Assembly (NCBI GenBank): GCA_031263945.1
Contig: JAISEW010000159.1
Coordinates: 1-7,049 of the forward strand
Direction: 5' to 3'
Source of the DNA: Gracilibacteraceae bacterium
GTDB taxonomy: Bacteria > Bacillota > Desulfitobacteriia > Desulfitobacteriales > Syntrophobotulaceae
Length of the DNA stretch: 7,049 bases
Below the pieces are notes generated by a model that saw only the letters and a program-made list of their open reading frames with translations, ran no database searches and was not told the origin of the DNA. The translations under genes were made by a program, and so were the position numbers. Shown here one piece after another: positions 1 through 6,395 of this stretch. Numbering within the stretch: the first letter of the stretch is position 1; each line of letters opens with the position of its first letter.

Positions 1-461
1 TTGACGAAACGGGGCAGTTCGGTTTCGATGGCGTCGCGCTTTTTCCGGACGATTTCGTCGGCCGCCTTGTAGTTCTTGAAGAACGCGGCAATCGCGAGGA
101 AGATAAACACCGGGGCGCCTATCGGCACAAAAGCAAGACAAGGGATAAGAAAGGCGAGTATCAGAGCCGCCTTGACGACGGCCTTTGCCGTGTAGACTTC
201 GGGCGACAGGTTGATGTCGGCTGATTTGAGCGTCGCCGCCATCTTGCGCTTTTTGTAGTCGCCAAGCTTGATACGCCCGGAGAGCTTCACGGCGAGGTCA
301 AAAATCACGGCCTCTAAAGATTTGGCCTGTTTCTTCTCCCGGCGCGTCACGGCGATCACCGCCTTTGTCACGGCAAGGGTCGGGACTTTCAGCAATTCCG
401 CGAGGATAAAGTACAGCCCCGCCCCGAACAGGCAGGAAAAGGGGAAAAGGATGCCGAGCAT
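1..461 (-). CDS. TadC-like type II secretion F-family membrane protein, N-terminal part (3' end outside window)
   Basis: This gene runs off the left edge, and 153 codons are visible. The ATG at 461-459 follows GAAGGTGA with a short spacer, 22 bases after the stop of the TadB-like gene. The product starts with a hydrophobic helix (about residues 3-21). A basic cytoplasmic stretch follows (RREKKQAK near 40, KKRK near 70) with the phrase LSPEVYTAKAVVK near 86-97. Two more helices lie at about 93-113 and 115-128, and then another charged region ending in ELPRFV. Such a layout precedes the T2SSF fold in TadB/TadC proteins, whose core begins at about the point where the window cuts. By family, it would be one of the paired inner-membrane platform proteins turned by the CpaF ATPase to assemble Flp-type pili. 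It is named TadC-like because it follows another F-family gene, as in standard tad loci; the T2SSF core itself is not visible. Confidence 0.72.
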   Translation of the reverse strand, partial: MLGILFPFSCLFGAGLYFILAELLKVPTLAVTKAVIAVTRREKKQAKSLEAVIFDLAVKLSGRIKLGDYKKRKMAATLKSADINLSPEVYTAKAVVKAALILAFLIPCLAFVPIGAPVFIFLAIAAFFKNYKAADEIVRKKRDAIETELPRFV

Positions 462-483
462 AGTTCACCTTCTTTCAGAGATT

Positions 484-1413
484 TTACCTTTTATACTCAA
501 TCGGTCTCGTCAGCCGTATCACCGCCGCCAGCGACGCGAACAGCGCCGCCGCCGACAGAGCGAGTACGCCTTTGCCGGCCGCGGTGTTCATCAAAGTGTT
601 AAACCACTCTTTGTTGAGGAAATAGATCAGCGGGATATTACCCACCAGCAAAAGCGCCATCGTGAGAAACTCCTTCATCGGCTCGTAAAGCAGAATATCA
701 AGCTCCGCGGACACGACGCGCATATCGGAGAGTTTAGCGATGATGGGGGTGAGCGTCGTTTTGAGCGTCTTGTCCTCCTGACAGGCGATCACCGCGTCGA
801 TCCACTCGCGGTAGACCTCGCTCGCCACCTTGTACTTGATGTTTTCCAGGGCCAGCCGGAGATCGGCGCTCAAAAGATTGGTCTGGGCGAGGAAGAGCCT
901 GAACACGTCGCAAACGGGCGGGTTGAGGTAAGAAATGTTTTCCTCCACGGCGAGAATGAAGTTCTCGCTCCGGAGATATGAAGTCGTGATGATCGAAAGC
1001 GATGTTTCCAGTTCGGCGTTGAGCTGTTTTTTATAAAAATTCGCCGTAAACAGCACCTGCCAGAAGGGGAGAAGCGATAACCCGACCGCCATAACGGGTA
1101 TCATCAGCGCGTTATTCATCAGCAGCGAAAAAACCGCGCCGGCGATGAACAGCATGATGGAAAGCGCAGTCAATGTCCCAAGCAGGTTCTCTTTGCCCAT
1201 GACCGCTAAGATCTCTTTGGTTTCCAGTATTGTCCGGCGTATGCCTCTCACCTTTTTGGCGCCGGCGGCCTCTTTGATCATCCGGGCCAAAGTCTTTTTC
1301 CGGCCGCGCAATAACTGAGCGACTCTCTCCGCCAGCTCAAACGGCGAGAGGGAAAGCAACATAAAACCGCCGCTGACCAGCCCGATGAACCCTACGATCA
1401 AAAGCGTCGTCAC
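484..1413 (-). CDS. TadB-like type II secretion F-family pilus platform protein
   Basis: The product has 309 residues, a usual size for TadB. It starts at GTG 1413-1411, and this GTGA overlaps the CpaF stop by 4 bases, a layout typical of translational coupling. A GGGAGG lies 9 bases upstream of the start. Predicted membrane helices are at about 3-22, 77-98, 101-122, 248-266 and 282-300. Between helices 3 and 4 sits a helical cytoplasmic domain (about 130-245, beginning near LETSLSIITTSYLRSE) with the size and character of the T2SSF core. By family, it is the inner-membrane scaffold that couples the CpaF/TadA ATPase to pilin extraction and assembly. Its position straight after cpaF supports this. 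The match rests on topology, length and context more than on signature residues, as the family diverges fast. Confidence 0.78.
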   Translation of the reverse strand: MTTLLIVGFIGLVSGGFMLLSLSPFELAERVAQLLRGRKKTLARMIKEAAGAKKVRGIRRTILETKEILAVMGKENLLGTLTALSIMLFIAGAVFSLLMNNALMIPVMAVGLSLLPFWQVLFTANFYKKQLNAELETSLSIITTSYLRSENFILAVEENISYLNPPVCDVFRLFLAQTNLLSADLRLALENIKYKVASEVYREWIDAVIACQEDKTLKTTLTPIIAKLSDMRVVSAELDILLYEPMKEFLTMALLLVGNIPLIYFLNKEWFNTLMNTAAGKGVLALSAAALFASLAAVIRLTRPIEYKR

Positions 1414-2756
1414 TTGGATTCGCCTCCCGTCAGTTTTTCCAGGGCGCTGAGGGGCATACCGTTTTCGCGCAGCCGCTTTCTGAAGCCCGCCGATATGGGA
1501 TCTACCCGCTCAAACTCGCCCTTGATCGCCTTGCCGCTACCACCGCTGCTTTCGGTGATGTTAAAACGAAACAGAGTCCGGATCTTCCGCTCCCCGTCCG
1601 GCAGGATCTCGCACTCGGTGATCTCCATGATCTTGCGGCTGCTGTCCTCCAGTTTTTTCGCGAACACGACGATAGGGAACGCCTCGGTGACGAGATCATA
1701 AAGCGTCTTGTCGCTGATATCGTATTTGGTCTTGCAGAGCGTCACCATGCGGTTATAGGTGGCGTCGCAGGAGTTAGCGTGCGTGGTGGTGATAACGCCG
1801 TGCCCCGTCCGGGCCGCTTCCTGCGCGGCAAAAGCTTCCGCCGACTTCATCTCGCCCACGCAGACTATATCGGGGTTGGAGGTCAGGGCGTATTCCAAGA
1901 GTTTTTCTTGGTCTACATTCTGCCGCGGATCTTCTGAATAGCGCGTGACTGTATGCACCACATTGTTGAGGACCCTGCCGCTTTCGTCCTCTTTTACCAA
2001 GTCGAACTCCCGGCAGCCGTTTTCAATGGTAAAAAGGCGCATGTGGTCGGGAATGGTGGATAAGAGCCAGGCCATGACCGTCGTTTTTCCGCTGCCGGTC
2101 GCTCCGGTGACGCACATGGAAAGACCGTAACGCAAGCAGAGGGAGAGAAAGTCGAGCATTTCGGCGGTCGCGGTATTGTTTTTGACAAAATCCTTTTTGC
2201 CGAGTTGCTTGGGGTTGACGATACGGATGGAAGCCGCCACTCCTTTTTCCTCATCGGTGACGGGATTGCCGAGGACGGTGATGCGGATCTTATTGGATAA
2301 ATGCCCGCGCACGACGGGCTGGGAGTGGTCGAGTATCATGCCCGACTGGTGCAGCACCCGGCGGATCACGTCAATCGCGTGCTGCGGGCTATGGAAATGT
2401 TCGCTCGCCGGCAGGATCTTACCGCTCGCGTAGGTGATTTTCACATCCTTCCATGAATTGATATTGATCTCCTCAACGTCATTTGAGAAAAGATATTGGG
2501 TGAGAAAGGAAAACTCAGCCATCTCCGCGTACAGGCGGTCGATCAGAGCGTCAAAATCGTAACCGTCCACGCTGATTTGGCCGTCAGTCAGATATTTGGC
2601 GATATAGGCCGAGATCTGCTTTTTCTGCTCGTCGGGATTATCGGTGATCAAAGTAGCGAATTTGGAGGAAATATATTCCTGCACCTCGGCCAGCACGTCG
2701 GCAAACGGCCTTTTGATACTTTCGTCGTCAAAGAAAGCGCTGTAGCGTTTATTCAA
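1410..2756 (-). CDS. CpaF/TadA-family secretion ATPase (VirB11/PilT superfamily)
   Basis: This is the motor ATPase of the Tad pilus: a cytoplasmic hexameric enzyme that hydrolyses ATP to drive pilin assembly. Numbering from the chosen start (448 residues), Walker A is GATGSGKT at about 218-225. The Asp-box region is TIENGCREFDL at 243-253, the Walker B region is PDIVCVGEMKSAEA near 295-308, and the His box is TGHGVITTTHANS at 317-329. The N-terminal domain (about 25-200) carries the usual CpaF pattern, including a SNDVEEININ stretch. The TTG at 2756 is chosen because GGGAGG (2766-2771) lies 9 bases upstream; an in-frame ATG at 2831 would overlap the previous gene by 83 bases and add a basic, low-complexity leader. 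The start overlaps the TadZ-like stop by 8 bases. Where most CpaF proteins read TIED in the Asp box, this one reads TIEN. The family call is secure; the substrate is unknown. Confidence 0.94.
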   Translation of the reverse strand: MNKRYSAFFDDESIKRPFADVLAEVQEYISSKFATLITDNPDEQKKQISAYIAKYLTDGQISVDGYDFDALIDRLYAEMAEFSFLTQYLFSNDVEEININSWKDVKITYASGKILPASEHFHSPQHAIDVIRRVLHQSGMILDHSQPVVRGHLSNKIRITVLGNPVTDEEKGVAASIRIVNPKQLGKKDFVKNNTATAEMLDFLSLCLRYGLSMCVTGATGSGKTTVMAWLLSTIPDHMRLFTIENGCREFDLVKEDESGRVLNNVVHTVTRYSEDPRQNVDQEKLLEYALTSNPDIVCVGEMKSAEAFAAQEAARTGHGVITTTHANSCDATYNRMVTLCKTKYDISDKTLYDLVTEAFPIVVFAKKLEDSSRKIMEITECEILPDGERKIRTLFRFNITESSGGSGKAIKGEFERVDPISAGFRKRLRENGMPLSALEKLTGGESK

Positions 2757-3492
2757 GCTCAAACACCTCCCGCGCCGCTTTTTTGATCTCGGCGTTATAC
2801 TTTCTCGCTTCTTTCCCCGGGAGAGAGTCAAGCAGCTCCGCCGCGTAAAACTGCCGCTCGATCTCTTTTACATGCGGCAGCGTATAGCTGGCGCCGCCGT
2901 AAACCGAGCGGAACGTGCTTTCCTCCTGCCCGGCTTTAAGGTCGGACAGCGCCTTGATATGGCGGCTTGAGCTAAATTTTGCCCGGGAAATGAGGGGCAA
3001 ATGCGATCGGTAGTAGGAAAGGGCTTTAAGGTCGGCGCTCACGAGCCGCAGCACCTTGTCCGCTTTTTGTAAAGCGATCGTGGTAAACCCGTCTTCGGTC
3101 AAAACGCTGGAGCAGTCGATGATAACGCAGTCGGCCGCCGCCCGGAGTTCTTGGAGAAAACCGGCGACGCGCTCGGCCAGAAACTCCGAATAGGTGAAAA
3201 TGTTATCGCCATTCTTATAGCCAATGACGGCGATCCGCTCATGCTTCGGATAGGGGATCGCGGCCTGCATGACGTCTGCATACTTAATATGGGGCCGGGA
3301 GAGCAGAGAGCCGAGCGTCCGGCCCTTCACGTCCACGCCTGGCATGAGGGATGAGAGCGCCGGGCAGAAAAGGTCGGCGCAGATGACGATCACATTCTTT
3401 TTTCGCGCCTCAAGCTCCCGCGCCAGCTTCATGGCGGTAACGGTCTTACCGCTCGACGGGCTGCCCCATACCGCGACGATCTTAGTTGCCAT
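2749..3492 (-). CDS. TadZ/CpaE-like P-loop ATPase of the ParA/MinD class
   Basis: The product has 247 residues and no membrane segment. It opens directly on a nucleotide-binding site: GSPSSGKT (Walker A) at 10-17, then VIVICAD with Asp40 as a Walker A'-like element, and CVIIDCSS at 122-129 as the Walker B-like strand. This strand order is that of ParA/MinD/CpaE proteins. By family, TadZ/CpaE positions the pilus machine at a cell site and recruits the TadA ATPase. The receiver-like N-terminal domain found in many CpaE proteins is absent. Its place between the CpaB-like and cpaF genes matches tad operons. The ATG at 3492 has GGAGG 9 bases upstream and overlaps the preceding gene by 11 bases. 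Without the context it could be read only as a generic SIMIBI ATPase. Confidence 0.82.
   Translation of the reverse strand: MATKIVAVWGSPSSGKTVTAMKLARELEARKKNVIVICADLFCPALSSLMPGVDVKGRTLGSLLSRPHIKYADVMQAAIPYPKHERIAVIGYKNGDNIFTYSEFLAERVAGFLQELRAAADCVIIDCSSVLTEDGFTTIALQKADKVLRLVSADLKALSYYRSHLPLISRAKFSSSRHIKALSDLKAGQEESTFRSVYGGASYTLPHVKEIERQFYAAELLDSLPGKEARKYNAEIKKAAREVFELE
2766..2771 (-). promoter_or_regulatory. Shine-Dalgarno site deciding the CpaF/TadA start
   Basis: A GGGAGG on the coding strand lies inside the end of the TadZ-like gene and 9 bases before TTG 2756. A nearer in-frame TTG at 2762 would leave only 3 bases. This site argues for a TTG start with an 8-base overlap over the longer ATG reading from 2831. 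Confidence 0.75.
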
Positions 3493-4264
3493 CAGGCCTT
3501 ACCTCCGCTTCGGTTTCTTCCGCGGGCGTTTCTTCGCCGGCAAGGGATTTCAGGTAATCGTCTTGGATCTTAAGGAACTTGGCGCCCTCGGAGGCCGCGC
3601 CGCGATAAACAAGGGCGCAATGGATCTTGCCTGTATTTTCCAGTTCGGCAAGGAGCAGGGCCTGCGCGGGAAGGGCGAGCAAAGTGACGGCAGCGGGCAG
3701 TTCTTTTTCCTCACTGTCATTTTCACGGCCCATATATTCCTTGTCGTAGCCTTTGCCGTCCGTCACGGCGAGAACTTTGACGTAACGCAGTTCGGGCAGG
3801 GCGATGGTTTCCTGAAAATCCCCCACGCCGGAGGCGATCAGAGTGACAATATCTCCGGACTCTAATTTGCCGGAAAGCCCCGCCGCAAAAGATTTGATGG
3901 TGACGGACACAGCCGTGCGCGTCCCGTCCAGCTCGCTCAGATAGGCAAACTCGGCGACGGGCGCATCAGAGAGCTTGGCCGCGAGAATATAGTCGCCCGC
4001 CTGCATATCATATTTCGCGTATCTGCCGACGACGTTTTCTTTTTCTTTCATAACGCTCCCCGGCAGATTGTAGCCGCCGACTGTGACCGCCGTCACCATG
4101 TTCGCGGTGATCATATCGCCCTGGTTTATCTCCCCCGTTACGCGGACAATCTCCGTCTGCGCCCTGACCGCGCCGTTAAAGAGCGGAGTCAGGCCAAAAC
4201 AGACGATAAGCGAGAGAACTATGCAGATAAGCCCCAGGGCGGTGCGGTTTTTTAAGATATTCAA
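3482..4264 (-). CDS. CpaB/RcpC-like SAF-domain pilus assembly protein
   Basis: The product has 260 residues. A single N-terminal membrane anchor lies at about 8-30 after a short basic start. A SAF-type domain follows at about 38-100 (VRVTGEINQGDMITANMV, ending in the YDMQAGDYILAAKL phrase). Next is a CpaB/RcpC-type region with the AVSVTIKSFAAGLSGKL segment at about 118-134, followed by SGDIVTLIAS, a VKVLAVTDG strand near 162-170, and an AAVTLLALPAQALLLAEL segment near 191-208. The C-terminus is acidic and rich in Glu (about 240-256). In diderms CpaB/RcpC works in the periplasm with the secretin. In a Gram-positive it would lie outside the membrane and probably act in the wall zone, which is inference. 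The TTG start at 4264 is supported by GGGAGGG 10 bases upstream and sits 4 bases after the peptidase stop. Confidence 0.85.
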   Translation of the reverse strand: MNILKNRTALGLICIVLSLIVCFGLTPLFNGAVRAQTEIVRVTGEINQGDMITANMVTAVTVGGYNLPGSVMKEKENVVGRYAKYDMQAGDYILAAKLSDAPVAEFAYLSELDGTRTAVSVTIKSFAAGLSGKLESGDIVTLIASGVGDFQETIALPELRYVKVLAVTDGKGYDKEYMGRENDSEEKELPAAVTLLALPAQALLLAELENTGKIHCALVYRGAASEGAKFLKIQDDYLKSLAGEETPAEETEAEVRPDGN

Positions 4265-4268
4265 GATA

Positions 4269-4709
4269 TTAGAACCCTCCCATATTCGTGATGATGTAAG
4301 AGACTGCGCCCCCGGCGCAGAAAAACGGCGCGAGCGGCAAGGCGGTCTTACAAGCGGAAAAGCCTTTTTTGAGCAAAGTGATGAGCGCGAACAGGGCGAT
4401 GAGCGACAGGGCGATGGCGGCCTGCAAAAGACCGCCCCATACGCCGAGTACCGCGCCGCAGGCGAACATCAGTTTAATATCGCCGCCGCCGACAGCGCCG
4501 GGTTTTACGAGGGCCGGGATGAAGAAAGGGAGCGCGGTGAGCGCCGCTCCCCAGAGCGAGCCGCCCGGCCCCGCCAGAGAGAGCGCGAGACTGGATGCGC
4601 ACAGCCACTCGTCTATCTCCCGTCGCTTTATATCAGTAGCGGCGGCCCGGATGAGCAGAGCCGCGAAAACAACTCCTTTAACGACCGCGATCACGGTTCG
4701 GCGGCCCAA
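4269..4709 (-). CDS. A24-family prepilin peptidase (TadV/CpaA type)
   Basis: This is a polytopic aspartic protease of 146 residues that cleaves the leader of type IV/Flp-type prepilins at the inner face of the membrane. Both catalytic aspartates are present: Asp26 in TDIKRREID after the first helix, and Asp77 in the GGGDIKL motif (74-80). Hydrophobic helices fill most of the rest, and LPLAPFF near 124-130 matches the conserved late proline segment. The N-methylase domain of long PilD enzymes is missing, as in TadV/CpaA. The start is uncertain. TTG at 4709 overlaps the upstream gene by 19 bases and has GAGG 10 bases before it. GTG at 4694 would make a 4-base GTGA overlap and still keep the first helix and Asp, but has a poorer Shine-Dalgarno. 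The gene implies that prepilin substrates are encoded nearby, yet none is inside the window. Confidence 0.9.
   Translation of the reverse strand: MGRRTVIAVVKGVVFAALLIRAAATDIKRREIDEWLCASSLALSLAGPGGSLWGAALTALPFFIPALVKPGAVGGGDIKLMFACGAVLGVWGGLLQAAIALSLIALFALITLLKKGFSACKTALPLAPFFCAGGAVSYIITNMGGF
4275..4281 (-). promoter_or_regulatory. Shine-Dalgarno site deciding the CpaB-like TTG start
   Basis: A GGGAGGG on the coding strand overlaps the last codons of the prepilin peptidase and stands 10 bases before TTG 4264. No ATG or GTG in this frame lies at a suitable distance, so the TTG is the supported start. Confidence 0.7.
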
Positions 4710-5824
4710 TCGCCTTCATCCTCAAACTCGCTCTCGAACTCGCCCTCAAACTCATCTGTTTCCCTCTCGGCGGCCCGCTCGTCGGCCGCAGCCGCGATAA
4801 CATCCTTAATGCCTTCTGTCTGCGCCTGGCCGCGGCGCTGCCATTCGCCGTACAAACTCTTTAGCGGGCTATCGAGCGACATGAGCGCCTTTAACTGTTC
4901 CGTGCTTAAATGAGAAGTTTCGGGTCCAAAGCTGGCGCGGAAGTCACTCATGGTCCAAGTCTCGTCAATGTTTTTTTCCGGCTGCATTTTTCGGGCTTCG
5001 TCCGTGTAGTCCTCAAATTCGAGGTTTACCCGGTCAGAGACCCTCCCGACAAGGTAAGCGTGTTCCGCTTTATCCAGATATTCCCAGGCAGCCAGGTGGA
5101 TTTGCTCATTTTCGCTTTCCTCCGTATAGAACTTATATGCCTCGCTTAAAACGTCGCTCTTGAGAAAGAGCGCGTGCGTCATATAGTCGGTCATGGCGGT
5201 TTCGCGGAGTACGCGGCAAATAGCCTGTTTTGCCTCGCACTCGGAATATTCCCGCCCCTCGGCCTTTTCTTCGGAAGCGCCGGCCAGGTTTTCGGCTTCG
5301 CGGTCGAGTTTGGCGCGGAGATCGCCCTTCGTCGGGAAGCCTTTTTCCAGCATGTTTTCGGCGCGGGCCAAACTGTGCCAAAAACCTTCCAGCTGATAGG
5401 GCCGTTTGCTGCCCAGAGTGACGGCGATACTACGAAGGGCGGCCAAATACACCCTATTTTGATACTCTTTATACTCCGGCAAGTTCTCGTCAAGCGTGTA
5501 AGCCGCCAGTTTTTCATAGCCGCCCGGTAATTGCTCATATTCCTTATCGGCGAATTTGGCGACCTCCAGCCATTCTAAAAGCCCATAGCCGTCCAGATCT
5601 TCAAAATACCCCATATTATCCTCGGCGGGAAATTCGCTGTAAACGTCACTCTCCAGTATGCCCTTGGCCGCTTCCCAGAGCAGCCAGCCGCCCTTGTCGT
5701 ATTGATAGGCCTTAAGGAAATCGTAAATCCGTTTGGCGTTCAGATAAAACACCCGCTCGCTCATAAACGCCTTGATTTTCGGCAGATACTCGCTTCGCGC
5801 CTGTTCAGCTTTATTCTTCCGCAT
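4691..5824 (-). CDS. Uncharacterised soluble protein with acidic C-terminal tail, in a conjugation/pilus operon
   Basis: I do not recognise a firm family. The product (377 residues from the chosen start) has no signal peptide or membrane helix and looks mostly alpha-helical. It is rich in Glu, Tyr, Trp and Ala, with a charged start (MRKNKAEQARSEYLPK). The segment at about 306-333 (LSTEQLKALMSLDSPLKSLY, then GEWQRR) is followed by IKDVI. It resembles from memory the C-terminal part of small DUF3848-type proteins found in clostridial mobile elements; this is a weak suggestion. Half of the last 30 residues are Asp or Glu, in an EFEG-EFES-EFED pattern. The ATG at 5824 is chosen: it has GAGG 5 bases upstream and begins 7 bases after the VirB3-like stop. 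An in-frame ATG at 5863 would overlap that gene by 32 bases. Location between channel and pilus genes suggests a linking, regulatory or assembly role, which is inference. Confidence 0.75.
   Translation of the reverse strand: MRKNKAEQARSEYLPKIKAFMSERVFYLNAKRIYDFLKAYQYDKGGWLLWEAAKGILESDVYSEFPAEDNMGYFEDLDGYGLLEWLEVAKFADKEYEQLPGGYEKLAAYTLDENLPEYKEYQNRVYLAALRSIAVTLGSKRPYQLEGFWHSLARAENMLEKGFPTKGDLRAKLDREAENLAGASEEKAEGREYSECEAKQAICRVLRETAMTDYMTHALFLKSDVLSEAYKFYTEESENEQIHLAAWEYLDKAEHAYLVGRVSDRVNLEFEDYTDEARKMQPEKNIDETWTMSDFRASFGPETSHLSTEQLKALMSLDSPLKSLYGEWQRRGQAQTEGIKDVIAAAADERAAERETDEFEGEFESEFEDEGDWAAEP
4721..4756 (-). repeat. Three imperfect 12-base tandem units in the acidic-tail codons
   Basis: Plus-strand units CTCAAACTCGCT, CTCGAACTCGCC and CTCAAACTCATC follow each other without a gap. 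On the coding strand they give the Glu-Phe-Glu-x pattern of the C-terminal tail. The units differ at a few positions, and the 12-base period keeps the frame. They probably arose by small in-frame duplications; copy number could vary between relatives. Confidence 0.7.
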
Positions 5825-5829
5825 AGCAA

Positions 5830-5833
5830 CCTC
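5830..5833 (-). promoter_or_regulatory. Shine-Dalgarno site deciding the start of the acidic protein
   Basis: A GAGG on the coding strand overlaps the VirB3-like TGA stop and lies 5 bases before ATG 5824. A stronger GGGAGG at 5840-5845 is 15 bases away and may help recruit ribosomes. Both favour ATG 5824 over ATG 5863. Confidence 0.6.
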
Positions 5834-6152
5834 AATACACCTCCCATTCTTGGCCGTAAACATATGGGTAAAATTTTTGGCTGCGGGAAAAACGGATAAG
5901 GCTGGCCACCTGGGTCACGACCGACAAATTGTACTGGTCTTTGGTCGTCATCATCACCGACCCGGCGATGCCGGACAGTACGCCGGTCATCGCATAGGCC
6001 GCGTTCCCGCTGATGATGAAGACGATAAGGGAAATAAGCGCTCCCAGCGCCGCCCCCGCCGAAGCCTGCAGGAATTCTTTTTTGCCAAAACCGGGGAAAA
6101 ACTCGTTTTCCGTCTTGACGCCCATCGGGACGTGCAGACTGCTCTCGTTCAT
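5832..6152 (-). CDS. PrgI/VirB3-like type IV secretion membrane protein
   Basis: The product has 106 residues, the usual size for Gram-positive PrgI/VirB3-like proteins. A short polar N-terminus (about 1-25, with FFPGFGKKEFLQA) leads into a helical hairpin of two close membrane segments at about 28-48 and 51-69. A cytoplasmic tail with basic and aromatic residues follows (SLIRFSRSQKFYPYVYGQEW). By family, VirB3-like proteins work with the VirB4 ATPase at the inner membrane of the DNA-transfer channel. The ATG at 6152 has AAAGGA 8 bases upstream and lies 21 bases after the preceding gene. The next gene begins 7 bases past its TGA, and that gene is not a VirB4, which is unusual. The call rests on length, topology, charge pattern and the TrbL-like gene upstream; short membrane proteins are easily over-read. 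Confidence 0.6.
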   Translation of the reverse strand: MNESSLHVPMGVKTENEFFPGFGKKEFLQASAGAALGALISLIVFIISGNAAYAMTGVLSGIAGSVMMTTKDQYNLSVVTQVASLIRFSRSQKFYPYVYGQEWEVY

Positions 6153-6173
6153 TCAGACATTCCTTTCTCATAA

Positions 6174-6383
6174 TCAGGCGGCGTAATAGTGCAAAACTAA
6201 GTCTTTCAAAGTCCAAACGCTCTCGGCGATGATCCAAAACAAGACCGCGTTTTTAGCCCGTTTCTTGTATTTGCCCGCCTCCTCGTCCGCTCCGATCAGC
6301 TTCACCATGCAGAAGATGAACCTGGCCACGGCGCCAATCCGAACAAGGATCATAACGCCCGCCGTGATATCGTCTATTGTCAT
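6174..6383 (-). CDS. Small two-helix membrane protein, possibly VirB2/TrbC-like
   Basis: The product has 69 residues with a hydrophobic helix at about 7-30. A charged loop follows (GADEEAGKYKKRAKN, about 31-45), then a second amphipathic to hydrophobic helix (about 46-66) ending in HYYAA. Two helices with a basic loop, beside a TrbL-like gene and a VirB3-like gene, recall VirB2/TrbC-type subunits of Gram-positive conjugation systems. There is no cleavable signal sequence and no prepilin-type cleavage motif, so it is not an obvious substrate of the peptidase encoded downstream. The ATG at 6383 lies 12 bases after the TrbL-like stop, with GAGG 10 bases before it. The gene is very likely real because of tight packing; its function is only suggested. 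Confidence 0.6.
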   Translation of the reverse strand: MTIDDITAGVMILVRIGAVARFIFCMVKLIGADEEAGKYKKRAKNAVLFWIIAESVWTLKDLVLHYYAA

Positions 6384-6395
6384 ATGCGCACCGCC

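Noticed and set aside
268..981. 237-codon open frame on the plus strand
   Set aside because: It lies opposite the TadC-like and TadB-like genes. Its product is rich in Arg, Gln and Glu with no recognisable fold, as expected for antisense of GC-rich coding sequence.
2757..2831. Longer N-terminus for the CpaF-like ATPase from ATG 2831
   Set aside because: It would overlap the TadZ-like gene by 83 bases and add an Arg/Lys/Ser leader unlike CpaF. The TTG at 2756 has a strong Shine-Dalgarno site.
3269..3865. 198-codon open frame on the plus strand
   Set aside because: It is antisense to the TadZ-like and CpaB-like genes, which carry clear motifs. No plausible ribosome site or protein family is seen.
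1410..4709. Competence (ComG) or type II secretion operon instead of Tad
   Set aside because: The SAF-domain CpaB-like protein, the TadZ-like ATPase and the paired short F-family proteins are marks of Tad systems and are not part of comG operons.
4083..4913. 276-codon open frame on the plus strand
   Set aside because: It runs antisense to three recognised genes (CpaB-like, peptidase, acidic protein). Its low-complexity Ser/Arg-rich composition indicates a shadow frame.
5761..6237. 158-codon minus-strand frame overlapping the VirB3-like gene
   Set aside because: It is very rich in Arg and His, covers three better genes in another frame, and would break the tight operon layout.
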